A stretch of 64,000 nucleotides of DNA from Salinadaptatus halalkaliphilus (GTDB taxonomy: Archaea > Halobacteriota > Halobacteria > Halobacteriales > Natrialbaceae). Under the pieces are notes generated by a model. That model was not told where the DNA came from and did no database searches. It worked only from the letters and a program-made list of their open reading frames with translations. The stretch spans positions 1 to 64,000 of the forward strand of contig NZ_RBZW01000039.1 of the NCBI RefSeq assembly GCF_006543045.1, given 5' to 3'. This document shows positions 17,428-25,604 of the stretch, piece by piece. Both the position numbers and the translations under genes were made by a program. The first letter of the stretch is position 1. Every line of letters begins with the position of its first letter.

Positions 17428-18549
17428 CTACCGAACCGCTCGCGTCGCGTCGTCGATGATCTCGAGGGCTGCTTTCAACTCCTCCATCCCCGTCGCATAC
17501 GAGAGGCGAGCGTAGCCCTGGCCGTTCGCGCCGAAGGCGTCGCCCGGGACGACGATCACGCCGCGGTCGAGCACTTCGTCGCACCATCCCTCGGGGACCT
17601 TCGGCATGACGTAGAACGCCCCTTCGGGCGACGGCACCTCGAGGCCGGCGTCCTCGAGGCCGTCGAGGACGACATCGCGGCGTCGTTCGAAAGCGGCGAC
17701 CATCTCTTCGACTGGGTCTTGGGGGCCGGTCAGGGCGGCTTCGGCGGCGTACTGTGCGGGTGCGGAGGCACAGGCCTGCCCGTACTGGTGGACTCGGAGC
17801 ATGCGTTCGATCCGCCGGTTCGAACCGGTGACCCAGCCGAGACGCCAGCCGGTCATCGAGTAGGTCTTCGAACAGGCGCTGACGGTGACGACGTTGTCGC
17901 TCTCGGCGAACTCGAGCGGCGGATGGTGGGTCCCCTCGAAGACGATCCGTTCGTACACTTCGTCGGAGACACAGAGGACGTCGTGTTCGTCGGCGATGCG
18001 GGCGAACTCGCGCATGTCGGCTTCGCTCTGGACGGCGCCGGTCGGGTTCGCCGGGCTGTTGACGACGAACGCGGCGGTGTCGTCGGTGATCGCTTCCTCG
18101 ACGGTCGCGGGATCGAGTGTGAGGTCATCGCGAAGCGGGACAGGTTTGGGCGTCCCGTCGGCGATGTGGGTCAGTGCGTCGTAGGAGACGAAGCCCGGAT
18201 CCGGGAAGATCACGTCTTGGCCGGGATCGACGTGAGCCTCGAGGACGAGGTGGAGTGCTTCGCTGCCGCCCGAGGTGGCGATGATGTCCTCGGGATCGAT
18301 CTCGAGCCCGTACTCGCGGTCGTAGGTCGCCGCGATCGCCTCCCGAAGCGAACGGGTCCCCTTGTTCGACGTGTAGGCGTCGGCTTGGTCGTTTTCGATC
18401 GCCTCGATCGCCCCGCGTCGGGCGTGGGCGGGCGTGGGAAAGTCGGGCTGCCCGATACCGAGGTTGATCGCGTCGTCGCCGGCGGCTTCGAACACTTCGC
18501 GGATGCCGCTGATCGACACCTGCTCGACTCGCTGTGCAAACTCCGTCAT
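17428..18549 (-). CDS. PLP-dependent class I/II aminotransferase (AspC-like)
   Basis: A 373-residue fold-type I aminotransferase. Lys228 in 'SACSKTYSMTGWRLGWV' is the PLP lysine; 'NSPANPTGAV' and 'SDEVYERIVFEG' give the Asn and Asp that hold the cofactor, and 'ARLSYA' near the end carries the substrate-carboxylate Arg. It probably transfers amino groups between aspartate or another amino acid and 2-oxoglutarate. The frame stays open upstream to 19143, but the extra 198 residues are Arg-rich shadow sequence of the divergent genes, so MTEFAQRV at 18549 is the true start. Confidence 0.94.
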   Translation of the reverse strand: MTEFAQRVEQVSISGIREVFEAAGDDAINLGIGQPDFPTPAHARRGAIEAIENDQADAYTSNKGTRSLREAIAATYDREYGLEIDPEDIIATSGGSEALHLVLEAHVDPGQDVIFPDPGFVSYDALTHIADGTPKPVPLRDDLTLDPATVEEAITDDTAAFVVNSPANPTGAVQSEADMREFARIADEHDVLCVSDEVYERIVFEGTHHPPLEFAESDNVVTVSACSKTYSMTGWRLGWVTGSNRRIERMLRVHQYGQACASAPAQYAAEAALTGPQDPVEEMVAAFERRRDVVLDGLEDAGLEVPSPEGAFYVMPKVPEGWCDEVLDRGVIVVPGDAFGANGQGYARLSYATGMEELKAALEIIDDATRAVR

Positions 18550-18656
18550 TACCCATACGCGGGTGGGCAACCCCGATAACTCTTGATGCTCGCGCGCGCG
18601 TCGTCCGCCGTCGCCGCGATCGGTGTCTCCCCCGTGGGCGAGAGCCGATACCGCCG

Positions 18657-19067
18657 TCAGCGTTCCTCGAGGTTCGAGCGAACGGTCGCCTCGAATTCGT
18701 CGCTCGAGCGTTCGAAGATGGTGTACCCATCCTGCGATCGTCGACGAGGAATGGAGGAGACTGGTTCGTCGTCGACGAAGACGGTCCAGTCGTCGCCGTA
18801 GCGCGCGTCGACGCCGGCGATGCGAACGGCGATGTCGAGGTCGCGCTCGAGTCGGTCGACGACCTCGTGTGTCAGTTCGCCGTCGGCGAATCGAGAGGGG
18901 CGAAACGGACGCAGATCGTGGCTCTCGAACAGTCGAACTGCCCGTGCCCACCAGTCGGGAAGCGTCTCGAGTGCGACGCCTTCGTAGGGATCGTCGGGAT
19001 CGTGGCCGGGTGGGCGAGATCGCAGTCGGGTGATCTCGTCGTCGGTTGCGCCCCGGTCGTCGTCCAT
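18657..19067 (-). CDS. Haloarchaeal conserved protein, possibly the 'rnhA operon protein' type
   Basis: A 136-residue soluble acidic protein. It has a charged N-terminus ('DDEITRLRSRPPGHDPDDPYEG'), a Trp-rich helix 'LPDWWARAVRLFESHDLRPFRPSRFADGE' and a C-terminal alpha-beta half ('VRIAGVDARYGDDWTVFVDDEPV'). The pattern reminds me of the haloarchaeal 'rnhA operon protein' family, but no ribonuclease H gene is beside it, so the assignment is weak. A start 9 codons upstream is possible. Confidence 0.72.
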   Translation of the reverse strand: MDDDRGATDDEITRLRSRPPGHDPDDPYEGVALETLPDWWARAVRLFESHDLRPFRPSRFADGELTHEVVDRLERDLDIAVRIAGVDARYGDDWTVFVDDEPVSSIPRRRSQDGYTIFERSSDEFEATVRSNLEER

Positions 19068-19120
19068 GGTTCCCGGTTGCAGGCGGAATGTCAAAAATCC
19101 AGTTATCGGACGCCCGAACC

Positions 19121-19150
19121 ACTATATGCCCATACAGAGACAATCTCTGT
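19121..19150 (+). promoter_or_regulatory. TATA box and palindrome at the amidohydrolase start
   Basis: ACTATATG (19121-19128) is a clear TATA box. It is followed by ACAGAGA-CAA-TCTCTGT (19134-19150), a perfect 7-bp inverted repeat that ends one base before the ATG at 19152 and covers the expected transcription start. A repressor bound here would block initiation. Confidence 0.6.
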
Positions 19151-19151
19151 C

Positions 19152-20297
19152 ATGGCACAGTCACAGCGCAGTTCCGACTCGATACGCTCGCTCGCCGATA
19201 TGACGATCGTCGATACGGATTCGCACGTCACCGAGACGCTCGAGGATCTGATTCCCTACGTCGAACGGCAGAATCCGGGCGTGGTTCGATTCCTGAAGAA
19301 CGCAGCAGACGCACGGCGAGACGTCTACTCCGCGACGCGTGCAACCGCGGCGTTCAGCCAGACGCCGGGGCCGCTCGACGGCCAGGAGAGCGGGTCGGAC
19401 GACCTCGTCCACTCGCAGGTTCGGGAGCCGTCGGTGAAGATCGAACTGATGGAACAGTTCGACATCGATTACTCGATCCTCTCGCCGGGGTTGAACCTGA
19501 ACTTGGCGACGGTCAACCACGATTCGACGGCCGTCGCGATCGCGCAAGCGTATAACTCGTGGCTGACGGACACCTTCCTCGACGCCCACGATGGGTTCCG
19601 CGCGACGGCGATCGTCGCCCATCAGAAACCGGCCAAGGCGGCCGAGGAAATCGACCGCATGGCGAGCGAAGACGATATCGTCGGCGTCCAGTTGCCCGGC
19701 TCCGGACTCGTCCCGCCCGCCGGTCACACCTGGTACGATCCGATCTACGAGGCGGCCGAAGACCACGGGCTCCCCATCGTGATGCACAGCGGCAACAACG
19801 GCGCGTCAGCCGTCTTCCCGATCCAGCGACAGTGGGCTGAAACCTTCCTCGAGGATCACGCCTTTACCTTCCCCGTCGAATCGATGTGGCACCTCATCTC
19901 GTTGGTCTGCCAGGGCGTACCAGAGCGGTTCCCCGACCTCGAGTTCGTCCTCCAGGAGTGTGGGATCGAGTGGCTGCCGTGGCTCATGTGGCGACTCGAC
20001 GATCACTATCTCCAGAACTCACAGGACGTTCCGATGCTTCGTCGGATGCCAAGCGAGTACATCAAAGAACAGTTCTACATCACCTCCCAGCCACTCGGAC
20101 ACACCGAACGCAACGACCACCTCGCCTCGATCGTCGAGATGGCCGGCGGCGCGGAGACGCTGCTGTTCGCGATGGACCACCCACACCCCGACTTCGATAC
20201 GCCCGAAGAGCTGTACAATCCGCTGTGTGCGGGCCTGGACGGCGACAGTATCGGCGGGATCATGGGCGAAACGGCGCTCGAACTCTTCGATATCTGA
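19152..20297 (+). CDS. Amidohydrolase-2 family protein
   Basis: A 381-residue TIM-barrel hydrolase or decarboxylase. The metal motif 'IVDTDSHVTE' (about residue 20) is the DxDxH version seen in the ACMSD/gamma-resorcylate decarboxylase branch; 'GLPIVMHSGNNG' holds the second metal His, and 'PDLEFVLQECGIEWLPWLMWRLD' and 'LLFAMDHPHPDFD' carry the late His/Asp positions. Members act on aromatic acids or cyclic amides. The Rieske protein gene starts 6 bases after its stop, suggesting a joint catabolic or detoxification step, perhaps on an aromatic compound. Strong TATA and a palindromic candidate operator precede it. Confidence 0.9.
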   Translation: MAQSQRSSDSIRSLADMTIVDTDSHVTETLEDLIPYVERQNPGVVRFLKNAADARRDVYSATRATAAFSQTPGPLDGQESGSDDLVHSQVREPSVKIELMEQFDIDYSILSPGLNLNLATVNHDSTAVAIAQAYNSWLTDTFLDAHDGFRATAIVAHQKPAKAAEEIDRMASEDDIVGVQLPGSGLVPPAGHTWYDPIYEAAEDHGLPIVMHSGNNGASAVFPIQRQWAETFLEDHAFTFPVESMWHLISLVCQGVPERFPDLEFVLQECGIEWLPWLMWRLDDHYLQNSQDVPMLRRMPSEYIKEQFYITSQPLGHTERNDHLASIVEMAGGAETLLFAMDHPHPDFDTPEELYNPLCAGLDGDSIGGIMGETALELFDI

Positions 20298-20302
20298 TCC
20301 GT

Positions 20303-20659
20303 ATGTGTGGGCGTCACAAAGTAACCGACGAAGCTGCGATCGCCGACCCCGGCGAGCGCGTCCTCACCGAGGTCAAGGGCGTCGAAATCGCCGTGTTCAA
20401 CGTCGACGGCGACTACCACGCGCTCGCGAATTTCTGTCCCCACCAGAGCGGCCCGCTCTGTGAGGGGCCCACCCAGGGCCGGGTAACCGTCGACGACGAC
20501 CTCGAGTGGGCGTACGACGACGAGGAGCGAAACGTCGTCTGTCCGTGGCACGGTTGGATATTCGACGTGACGACGGGGACGAATATCGACGCCGAGCAGT
20601 ACACCGTTCCGACGTACGATATCGAGGTCGAAGACGGCGAGGTGTTTATCGTGATCTGA
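20303..20659 (+). CDS. Rieske 2Fe-2S ferredoxin-like protein
   Basis: A 118-residue single-domain Rieske protein. The cluster ligands are Cys45 and His47 in 'NFCPHQSG' and Cys80 and His83 in 'VVCPWHGWIFD', the classic C-x-H and C-x2-H boxes. It lacks a membrane anchor and a catalytic domain, so it should work as a soluble electron carrier, such as the ferredoxin of a ring-hydroxylating oxygenase. The gene lies 6 bases after the amidohydrolase gene and is probably cotranscribed; no oxygenase alpha subunit is nearby. Confidence 0.92.
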   Translation: MCGRHKVTDEAAIADPGERVLTEVKGVEIAVFNVDGDYHALANFCPHQSGPLCEGPTQGRVTVDDDLEWAYDDEERNVVCPWHGWIFDVTTGTNIDAEQYTVPTYDIEVEDGEVFIVI

Positions 20660-20714
20660 CGGGTACCGGCGCCGAGACGGTGCGTTTACACCGCCGTCGG
20701 CCCAAGCGTCACCA

Positions 20715-21647
20715 ATGAGAGACCCCGACGCATTGATCGCTCGCGCTGGCGTCCGCGGCGATCCCGATCGCGACCAGCACTTTCTCGTCGACGACCGCGT
20801 CCTGAATCGTCTGCCGACCTACCTCGAGAGCGAGGCGCTACGGGCCTCGGATGAAGGGTGCGAGGCGCTACGGGCCTCGGATGAAGGGTGCGAGGCGCTA
20901 CGGGCCTCGGATGAAAAGCGCGAGGCGATCGACCGCACGCATCTCCTCGAAATCGGCGGCGGAACGGGGGCACTGACCGACCGACTCCTCGCACTCGAGG
21001 AGACGGACGAGGTGACCGTCGTCGAGCGCGACCCCGATCTCGCGGCCTTTCTGCGCGAAGAGTTTCGCGACGAGATCGACGCCGGACGACTCACCGTGAT
21101 CGAGGCCGACGCACTCGAGGTCGAGTTACCCGACTTTACCGCCTCAGTCTCGAATCTTCCCTACGGCGTCTCGAGCGAAATTGCGTTTCGGCTGCTGCCC
21201 GAGCGACGGCCGCTCGTCTTGATGTTTCAACAGGAGTTCGCCGAACGGATGGTCGCCGAGCCCGGGACCAGCGAGTACGGCCGTCTCTCGGTCTCGACCC
21301 AGCACTACGCCGATGTCGAACTCGTCGAGTCGATCCCAAAGGAGGCGTTCTCGCCGCCGCCGGCCGTCCAGAGCGCGGTCGTTCGCGCCGTCCCGCGACC
21401 CCCCGAGTACGAGGTCGACGACGAGGCGTTCTTCCTCCGGTTCGTCAAGGCCCTATTTACCCAACGGCGCAAGACCGTCCGCAACGCGATCAGAAACACG
21501 GCACACATCTCCGGGCTCGAGGAGCCAGATGCCGTCGTCGACGCCGCCGACGAAGAACTGCTGAAAAAGCGGCCGGATTCGGTCACGCCCGCGGAATTCG
21601 CCGAACTCGCGGCGCTTGCGGATCGGATCGGGGAGCGGACGGACTAG
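20715..21647 (+). CDS. rsmA: 16S rRNA dimethyladenosine transferase KsgA/RsmA
   Basis: A 310-residue SAM-dependent methyltransferase that dimethylates two adjacent adenosines at the 3' end of 16S rRNA. SAM motif I is 'LLEIGGGTGALTD' and the catalytic motif IV is 'NLPYGVSS'. The C-terminal rRNA-binding helices end 'RRKTVRNAIRN...KRPDSVTPAEFAELA'. Between the conserved N-terminal 'QHFLVDDRVLNRL' and motif I there is a 30-base in-frame repeat in three copies, unit 'CEALRASDEG', which lengthens a surface loop by about 20-30 residues. The protein should still fold because both flanking blocks are intact. Confidence 0.95.
   Translation: MRDPDALIARAGVRGDPDRDQHFLVDDRVLNRLPTYLESEALRASDEGCEALRASDEGCEALRASDEKREAIDRTHLLEIGGGTGALTDRLLALEETDEVTVVERDPDLAAFLREEFRDEIDAGRLTVIEADALEVELPDFTASVSNLPYGVSSEIAFRLLPERRPLVLMFQQEFAERMVAEPGTSEYGRLSVSTQHYADVELVESIPKEAFSPPPAVQSAVVRAVPRPPEYEVDDEAFFLRFVKALFTQRRKTVRNAIRNTAHISGLEEPDAVVDAADEELLKKRPDSVTPAEFAELAALADRIGERTD
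20830..20919 (+). repeat. Three in-frame 30-bp tandem repeats inside rsmA
   Basis: The unit starts GCGAGGCGCTACGGGCCTCG and is 30 bases long. Copies 1 and 2 are identical; copy 3 differs only in its last few bases (AAAAGC instead of AAGGGT). A partial fourth start (GCGAGGCG) follows. The period of 10 codons keeps the frame. Confidence 0.95.
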
Positions 21648-21720
21648 GGTCTTCCCCTCCAGTCGACGCGAACGACCGTCACACCCATATGTCTCTCACC
21701 AAAACTGAGACCTATTGGGG

Positions 21721-22932
21721 ATGACCGCCTCGAGCCGTCGGCCGATCGTCCTCGTTGCGATAGCCCTCGCACTGTCGATTGCCGGAGCAGTTGCTATCAC
21801 CGGCCTCGGTATCGACGTGGTGGGAACCGATTCGGATCCGGATCCCGACGAATTGGTCGCCGATGTCGTCACCGCCTCCGGTGACGTCGAGACGCTCCAA
21901 GCGACGCGAACCGACACGTACGAAATACACGACCTCGGATCCGGGGAACCGCGCACGGGCGAGACGACCGTCGACGTCTGGAAGCGACTACCCGATCAGT
22001 CACGTACCGAAGTCATCGCCACGAACGCGCCCGAGCGCACTCCCGGCGACGTTCGCGTCGTCGACGGCTCGAGGCTGCAAAGCTACGATGCGAACCAGGC
22101 GTCGATGCTCGTCGACGACGAGTGGGACGGCGACGCCGTCTCTCACTGGCCAGTAACCGCAGCGGAACTCGAGGACGGCAGCCTCGAGACGACGTATCGC
22201 GGCACCGACACTATTGACGACCGCGAAACCTACGTCGTCGACATCGAACGCGCCGACAACTCGACGGCCGGGATCAGCCTGCTCGTCGGCGACACCGAAT
22301 ACGCACTCGGCGACGACGACGAGAATCGAACTCTCAGCCGGACGACGACCTGGTGGATCGATGTCGACGCCGGCGTACCGATCAAAGAGCGCGTCGTCAC
22401 CGAACACGACGCGCCCGCGGAACACGTCCTCGAGCGCGAGCGAGACGTGCGGACGGTCACGTACGAAGACGTTCGCTTCAACGAAGACATCGACGACGAC
22501 CGCTTTGTCATCGACCCGCCCGACGGCACCGATGTCTACGAACCTGCAACGTCGTTCGACGTCGACACGGTTCCAGACGCCGACGACGCGGTCCCGTTTA
22601 CCGTCCAAGAGCCGGTGATCCCGGATCGATTCGAACGGGTTATCGTCAGTGCACGCGAGTTCAGGGGGAATACGACTGTCGATCTCGTCTATCGTGACGG
22701 GGACCTCCGTGACGGCGAGGAGATATTCGTGCGACTTTCCAATGCACCGTTCGATCAGACGAGGGTCATCGAAGACGATGTCGGTCCCCACGATGGCGCC
22801 CGCGTCACCACGGGCTTTGGACCGGGGTACGGCTGGGACTGCAATGGGGTCTACTACGAACTGGCTGCGGACGATCCGGACGGCGACAACGCGCAGTTCG
22901 CGATGGATCTGGCGGACTCAATCGACTGTTGA
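21721..22932 (+). CDS. LolA-like outer-membrane-lipoprotein-sorting family protein, exported
   Basis: A 403-residue protein with one N-terminal signal or anchor helix (residues 8-30) and no lipobox. The body is a beta-rich domain resembling LolA/LppX/DUF2092 half-barrels ('VADVVTASGDVETLQATRTDTYEI', 'GETTVDVWKRLPDQSRTEVI', 'TTTWWIDVDAGVPIKERVV'). Haloarchaea lack an outer membrane, so it cannot sort lipoproteins to one; the half-barrel may hold a hydrophobic ligand. Two cysteines near the C-terminus ('WDCNGVYYE' and the final 'SIDC') could form a disulfide outside the cell. The ATG was preferred to a TTG six bases earlier. Confidence 0.85.
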   Translation: MTASSRRPIVLVAIALALSIAGAVAITGLGIDVVGTDSDPDPDELVADVVTASGDVETLQATRTDTYEIHDLGSGEPRTGETTVDVWKRLPDQSRTEVIATNAPERTPGDVRVVDGSRLQSYDANQASMLVDDEWDGDAVSHWPVTAAELEDGSLETTYRGTDTIDDRETYVVDIERADNSTAGISLLVGDTEYALGDDDENRTLSRTTTWWIDVDAGVPIKERVVTEHDAPAEHVLERERDVRTVTYEDVRFNEDIDDDRFVIDPPDGTDVYEPATSFDVDTVPDADDAVPFTVQEPVIPDRFERVIVSAREFRGNTTVDLVYRDGDLRDGEEIFVRLSNAPFDQTRVIEDDVGPHDGARVTTGFGPGYGWDCNGVYYELAADDPDGDNAQFAMDLADSIDC

Positions 22933-22975
22933 GCGACGGGCCAAACGACGGACGACGGTCGCGTCGGTGCATAGG

Positions 22976-23019
22976 GACTCGAGAACGGAACGATACAACG
23001 GCGACTCGAGAACGGAACG
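22976..23019 (+). repeat. 17-bp direct repeat after the LolA-like gene
   Basis: GACTCGAGAACGGAACG occurs at 22976-22992 and again at 23003-23019, inside the convergent gap of 126 bases between the LolA-like gene and the next gene. Confidence 0.7.
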
Positions 23020-23058
23020 GTCGGCGTTGCGTGATCAGCGGGAAAACGACCGTCGTCG

Positions 23059-24033
23059 TTACCGACTGTTCGGCGTCCACTCTTCGCAGGCGTCCATGTC
23101 GTCCATGGCGCGTTCGTGGCGAGCACAGTACGGAACCATGCCGGAGGACGACCGGACGTACTCGAAGTGGCGACAGTTTCCACAGTAGCGGTCGGCGGGG
23201 TTGGACGGTTCGTCGGGGCTCGATTCGACGATTTCGGCGTCACGCCCGTCGCCATCCAGCGGCGAGGAGATATCGGCCGTCGTCGATCCGCCGTCGCTCG
23301 TGGGTGTGCCAACCGACGGACCCCGCTTCGAGGCGGAGCCTCGAGAGCGAGACTGTGTCGACGACCGCTGCTCCGTGAGGATCGCCCCGTCGTCCAGCTC
23401 CGGCTCGGTGTCTGCGTCGGTCGCCGACTCTGACTGGGCGTTGGTCTGCGTTTCGACATCGCCGTCTGGCGTGCTACCGAAAAAGCCGATGCCGCCGTGG
23501 CCGCCCGAGTCCGGTTCCGGCTCCTCGTACTCGACGATGGTCTGATTCCGGCGCGTGACGTTCATCTCGAGCATGCCGCCAGGGTCGTTGCGGGTCTTGA
23601 AGTTGACGACGGCGGTAAAGAGACACCAGACGGCGATAAAGAGCCCGAGCAAGTAGACGACGGAGACGTGGAGGGTGAGGTCGTCACCGTAACCCCGCCA
23701 GTGATACGGGTAGGCGTGCCAGAAAAGGGCAACGCCGAGCAGACAGAGGCTCGCGCTGATCGCGGCGGTCGCACGGACCCGTCTGCCTGCAGGTAAGACA
23801 ATGAAGACGCCGACGAGTGCCGCGGGAACGCCCAGTCCGGCGAGGACGCCGGCGACGCGGACGGCGGCGTAGTGGTCGCCGACGACCCCGACGAGGAGGT
23901 CCGTCGTCGCGATGACGACGGCGACGACCGACAACGCTGCCCCGAGCAAGACGAGTGCCGTCCCCGCGTACAGCCGTCGGAGGCTCGTCACCTCCCGTTC
24001 GTTCCCTTTGTAGGCCTCCGTCAGACTTGTCAT
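23059..24033 (-). CDS. Haloarchaeal four-helix membrane protein with C-terminal Cys/His cluster
   Basis: A 324-residue protein. Residues about 20-145 hold four transmembrane helices ('LYAGTALVLLGAALSVVAVVIATT', 'VAGVLAGLGVPAALVGVFIVLP', 'AISASLCLLGVALFWHAYP', 'VVYLLGLFIAVWCLFTAVVNF'). A long disordered acidic stretch follows, and the last 40 residues contain 'YCGNCRHFEYVRSSSGMVPYCARHERAMDDMDACEEW', four cysteines plus histidines that look like a small zinc-binding module. The membrane part is the DUF7139-like haloarchaeal type. Function unknown; the layout suggests a membrane sensor or scaffold facing the cytoplasm. Confidence 0.83.
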   Translation of the reverse strand: MTSLTEAYKGNEREVTSLRRLYAGTALVLLGAALSVVAVVIATTDLLVGVVGDHYAAVRVAGVLAGLGVPAALVGVFIVLPAGRRVRATAAISASLCLLGVALFWHAYPYHWRGYGDDLTLHVSVVYLLGLFIAVWCLFTAVVNFKTRNDPGGMLEMNVTRRNQTIVEYEEPEPDSGGHGGIGFFGSTPDGDVETQTNAQSESATDADTEPELDDGAILTEQRSSTQSRSRGSASKRGPSVGTPTSDGGSTTADISSPLDGDGRDAEIVESSPDEPSNPADRYCGNCRHFEYVRSSSGMVPYCARHERAMDDMDACEEWTPNSR

Positions 24034-24174
24034 GGAGCCACGTTTGTACTCCGAGCACAAAACGCTACGTCAGACACACCTCGGTTCTTAGAGACGTTAC
24101 TCGACCGTCGGTAAGAGCGTCTCGGGTCCACAATAGCCGCGTTTCGATTCTCGCGTGCTTTCCCGAGTCGGTGC

Positions 24175-24489
24175 TCACTCGGAGACAGGTTCGAAGCGAT
24201 GACGGACGGCGGTGTTGTCGTCGTTCCACTCCGTCCCGTGTGTCTGCTCGATGCGGCGCTTGTAGGCCTCGAGATTCGGCGACCCTTCGGCGCGGGCGTC
24301 TTCGTCGGTCAGTTCTCCGAGTCGACGTTCGGTAACGTCGACGACCTCGAAGGTCGTTCCGTCGATTTCGAACGTATCTCCTTCTGATGCGTGTTTATCA
24401 CCGCGGTGGAGCTGGGTGATCTCTCCCTCGAGGACGCTGGTTCGAAGCCGTTGTGCCGGAAGCAAGTCTGGCGCTGGAATCGTCGCCAT
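24175..24489 (-). CDS. ASCH-domain protein
   Basis: A 104-residue protein that fits the ASCH fold, a PUA-related beta-barrel associated with RNA or transcription coactivators. Visible parts are 'LEGEITQLHRGDKHASEGDTFEIDGTTFEVVDVTERRL' followed by 'EDARAEGSPNLEAYKRRIEQTHGTEW', which matches the typical ASCH ending with a conserved Trp. The substrate is unknown. It is divergent from the DUF5789-like gene 118 bases away. Confidence 0.82.
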   Translation of the reverse strand: MATIPAPDLLPAQRLRTSVLEGEITQLHRGDKHASEGDTFEIDGTTFEVVDVTERRLGELTDEDARAEGSPNLEAYKRRIEQTHGTEWNDDNTAVRHRFEPVSE

Positions 24490-24607
24490 AGCTCAGTAGA
24501 GCGGATCGACGTTACTAATTCTGTCGAATGGGTTGCTAACGGCGATCCAATCGGGTCGGAGCCGTCGAAGCGAAAGCTTGAATCGACGCGCTCGCAAACC
24601 TCGAGTC

Positions 24608-24895
24608 ATGAGCGACGAGGACGAAGACGACGAGCCGGCGGTCGAACTCGGTGAGCAAACGCCGGTCGAGGGGGCACCACTCGCACGCGTGAGTTCGCGC
24701 CTAACCTGGCCCAAGGAAAAAAGCGAGATCGATCGTCTCGAAGGCGAGAGCGTCCTCCGCACGCCGGAGGGGCCACAGGAACTGTCAGCGATCCTCGAGT
24801 CGGTCGAGGAGACCTACTTCGAACGGCGACAGGAGTTCGAATCACACGTTCGGGATGTCGTCGGTACCGGACCGATCCCGACGACGGACACGTAA
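24608..24895 (+). CDS. DUF5789-like small haloarchaeal protein
   Basis: A 95-residue acidic protein. The middle segment 'LARVSSRLTWPKEKSEIDRLEGESVLRTPEGPQEL' and the helical 'ILESVEETYFERRQEFESHVRDVVGTGPI' match the pattern of DUF5789 proteins, which are widespread in haloarchaea and of unknown function. The CPBP protease gene starts 6 bases after its stop, so the two are probably cotranscribed. Confidence 0.82.
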   Translation: MSDEDEDDEPAVELGEQTPVEGAPLARVSSRLTWPKEKSEIDRLEGESVLRTPEGPQELSAILESVEETYFERRQEFESHVRDVVGTGPIPTTDT

Positions 24896-24901
24896 TGACC
24901 A

Positions 24902-25600
24902 GTGGCCACCGAAGACAGTAGTTATCGCCTCGACTGGCTCCGCGATCGGTTTGACCGCCTCTCCTGGTTCCACAAGTCGCTACTGACGGGTGCGGTGTTG
25001 ACGCTGTTGTGGATGCACTTCGTACCGGGTGCGTTAGAGCGCCGAGCCGTCGTCGATAGCGTGCTGTTGATCGGTGGGCCGCTCCTCCTGGGACTGACAC
25101 ACGGCCGACGTATCGGCTGGACGATAAACCGGGTGGCCGTTCGTAACGCCGTCTTGCTTGCGATGTTCGTCTTGCCGTTTTACCTGGTCGGCTCGACCCT
25201 GCCGACGATCCGGCAGTTCTATCCGATGTGGCAGACGACGGTCGCGCCGGCGTCGTTTCTTCCCCACGCGGTCCAGTTGTTCGTCCTCGCACTCGCTGCG
25301 GAGACGTACTATCGGGGACTGCTCTGTGTCGGAGTCAGGGAGATCGGCTTCAAAGCCGTGCTCATCAGTCCCGTCGTCTACATGATCCACCACGCGAGCA
25401 AACCGCCGATCGAGTTCCTGTTGTCGGGACCGACCGACGTCCTCTTTGGCGCCGTCGACTACAAGTCTGGCTCCATCCTGCCGTCGGTAATCGCCCACGG
25501 CGCCGGTCTCGTCTTACTCGACTGGTTGGTTCTCCACGAGCCGCTGTTCGATCCGACGGCGCTTCTCGAGGCGCTGTCGTGGCTCCCCTTACCACTATAA
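24902..25600 (+). CDS. CPBP-family intramembrane metalloprotease
   Basis: A 232-residue membrane protein with about six helices. The CPBP (Abi) signature is recognisable: 'ALAAETYYRGLL' gives the catalytic Glu and Arg (the usual EExxxR with the first Glu replaced by Ala), 'YMIHHAS' gives the first metal His and 'VIAHGAGLVLLDW' the second. The family includes CAAX prenyl proteases and bacteriocin-immunity proteins. The missing first Glu means activity is uncertain, although the second Glu is the more conserved. The start is GTG, 6 bases after the previous stop codon. Confidence 0.85.
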   Translation: MATEDSSYRLDWLRDRFDRLSWFHKSLLTGAVLTLLWMHFVPGALERRAVVDSVLLIGGPLLLGLTHGRRIGWTINRVAVRNAVLLAMFVLPFYLVGSTLPTIRQFYPMWQTTVAPASFLPHAVQLFVLALAAETYYRGLLCVGVREIGFKAVLISPVVYMIHHASKPPIEFLLSGPTDVLFGAVDYKSGSILPSVIAHGAGLVLLDWLVLHEPLFDPTALLEALSWLPLPL

Positions 25601-25604
25601 GATG

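Noticed and set aside
18550-19143. An N-terminal extension of 198 residues for the aminotransferase
   Set aside because: It is Arg-rich, overlaps the gene at 18657-19067 on the same strand in another frame, and the aminotransferase family starts near MTEFAQRV.
20830-20919. CRISPR-like array of 30-bp units in rsmA
   Set aside because: The units are directly adjacent without spacers and are translated in frame inside a conserved enzyme.
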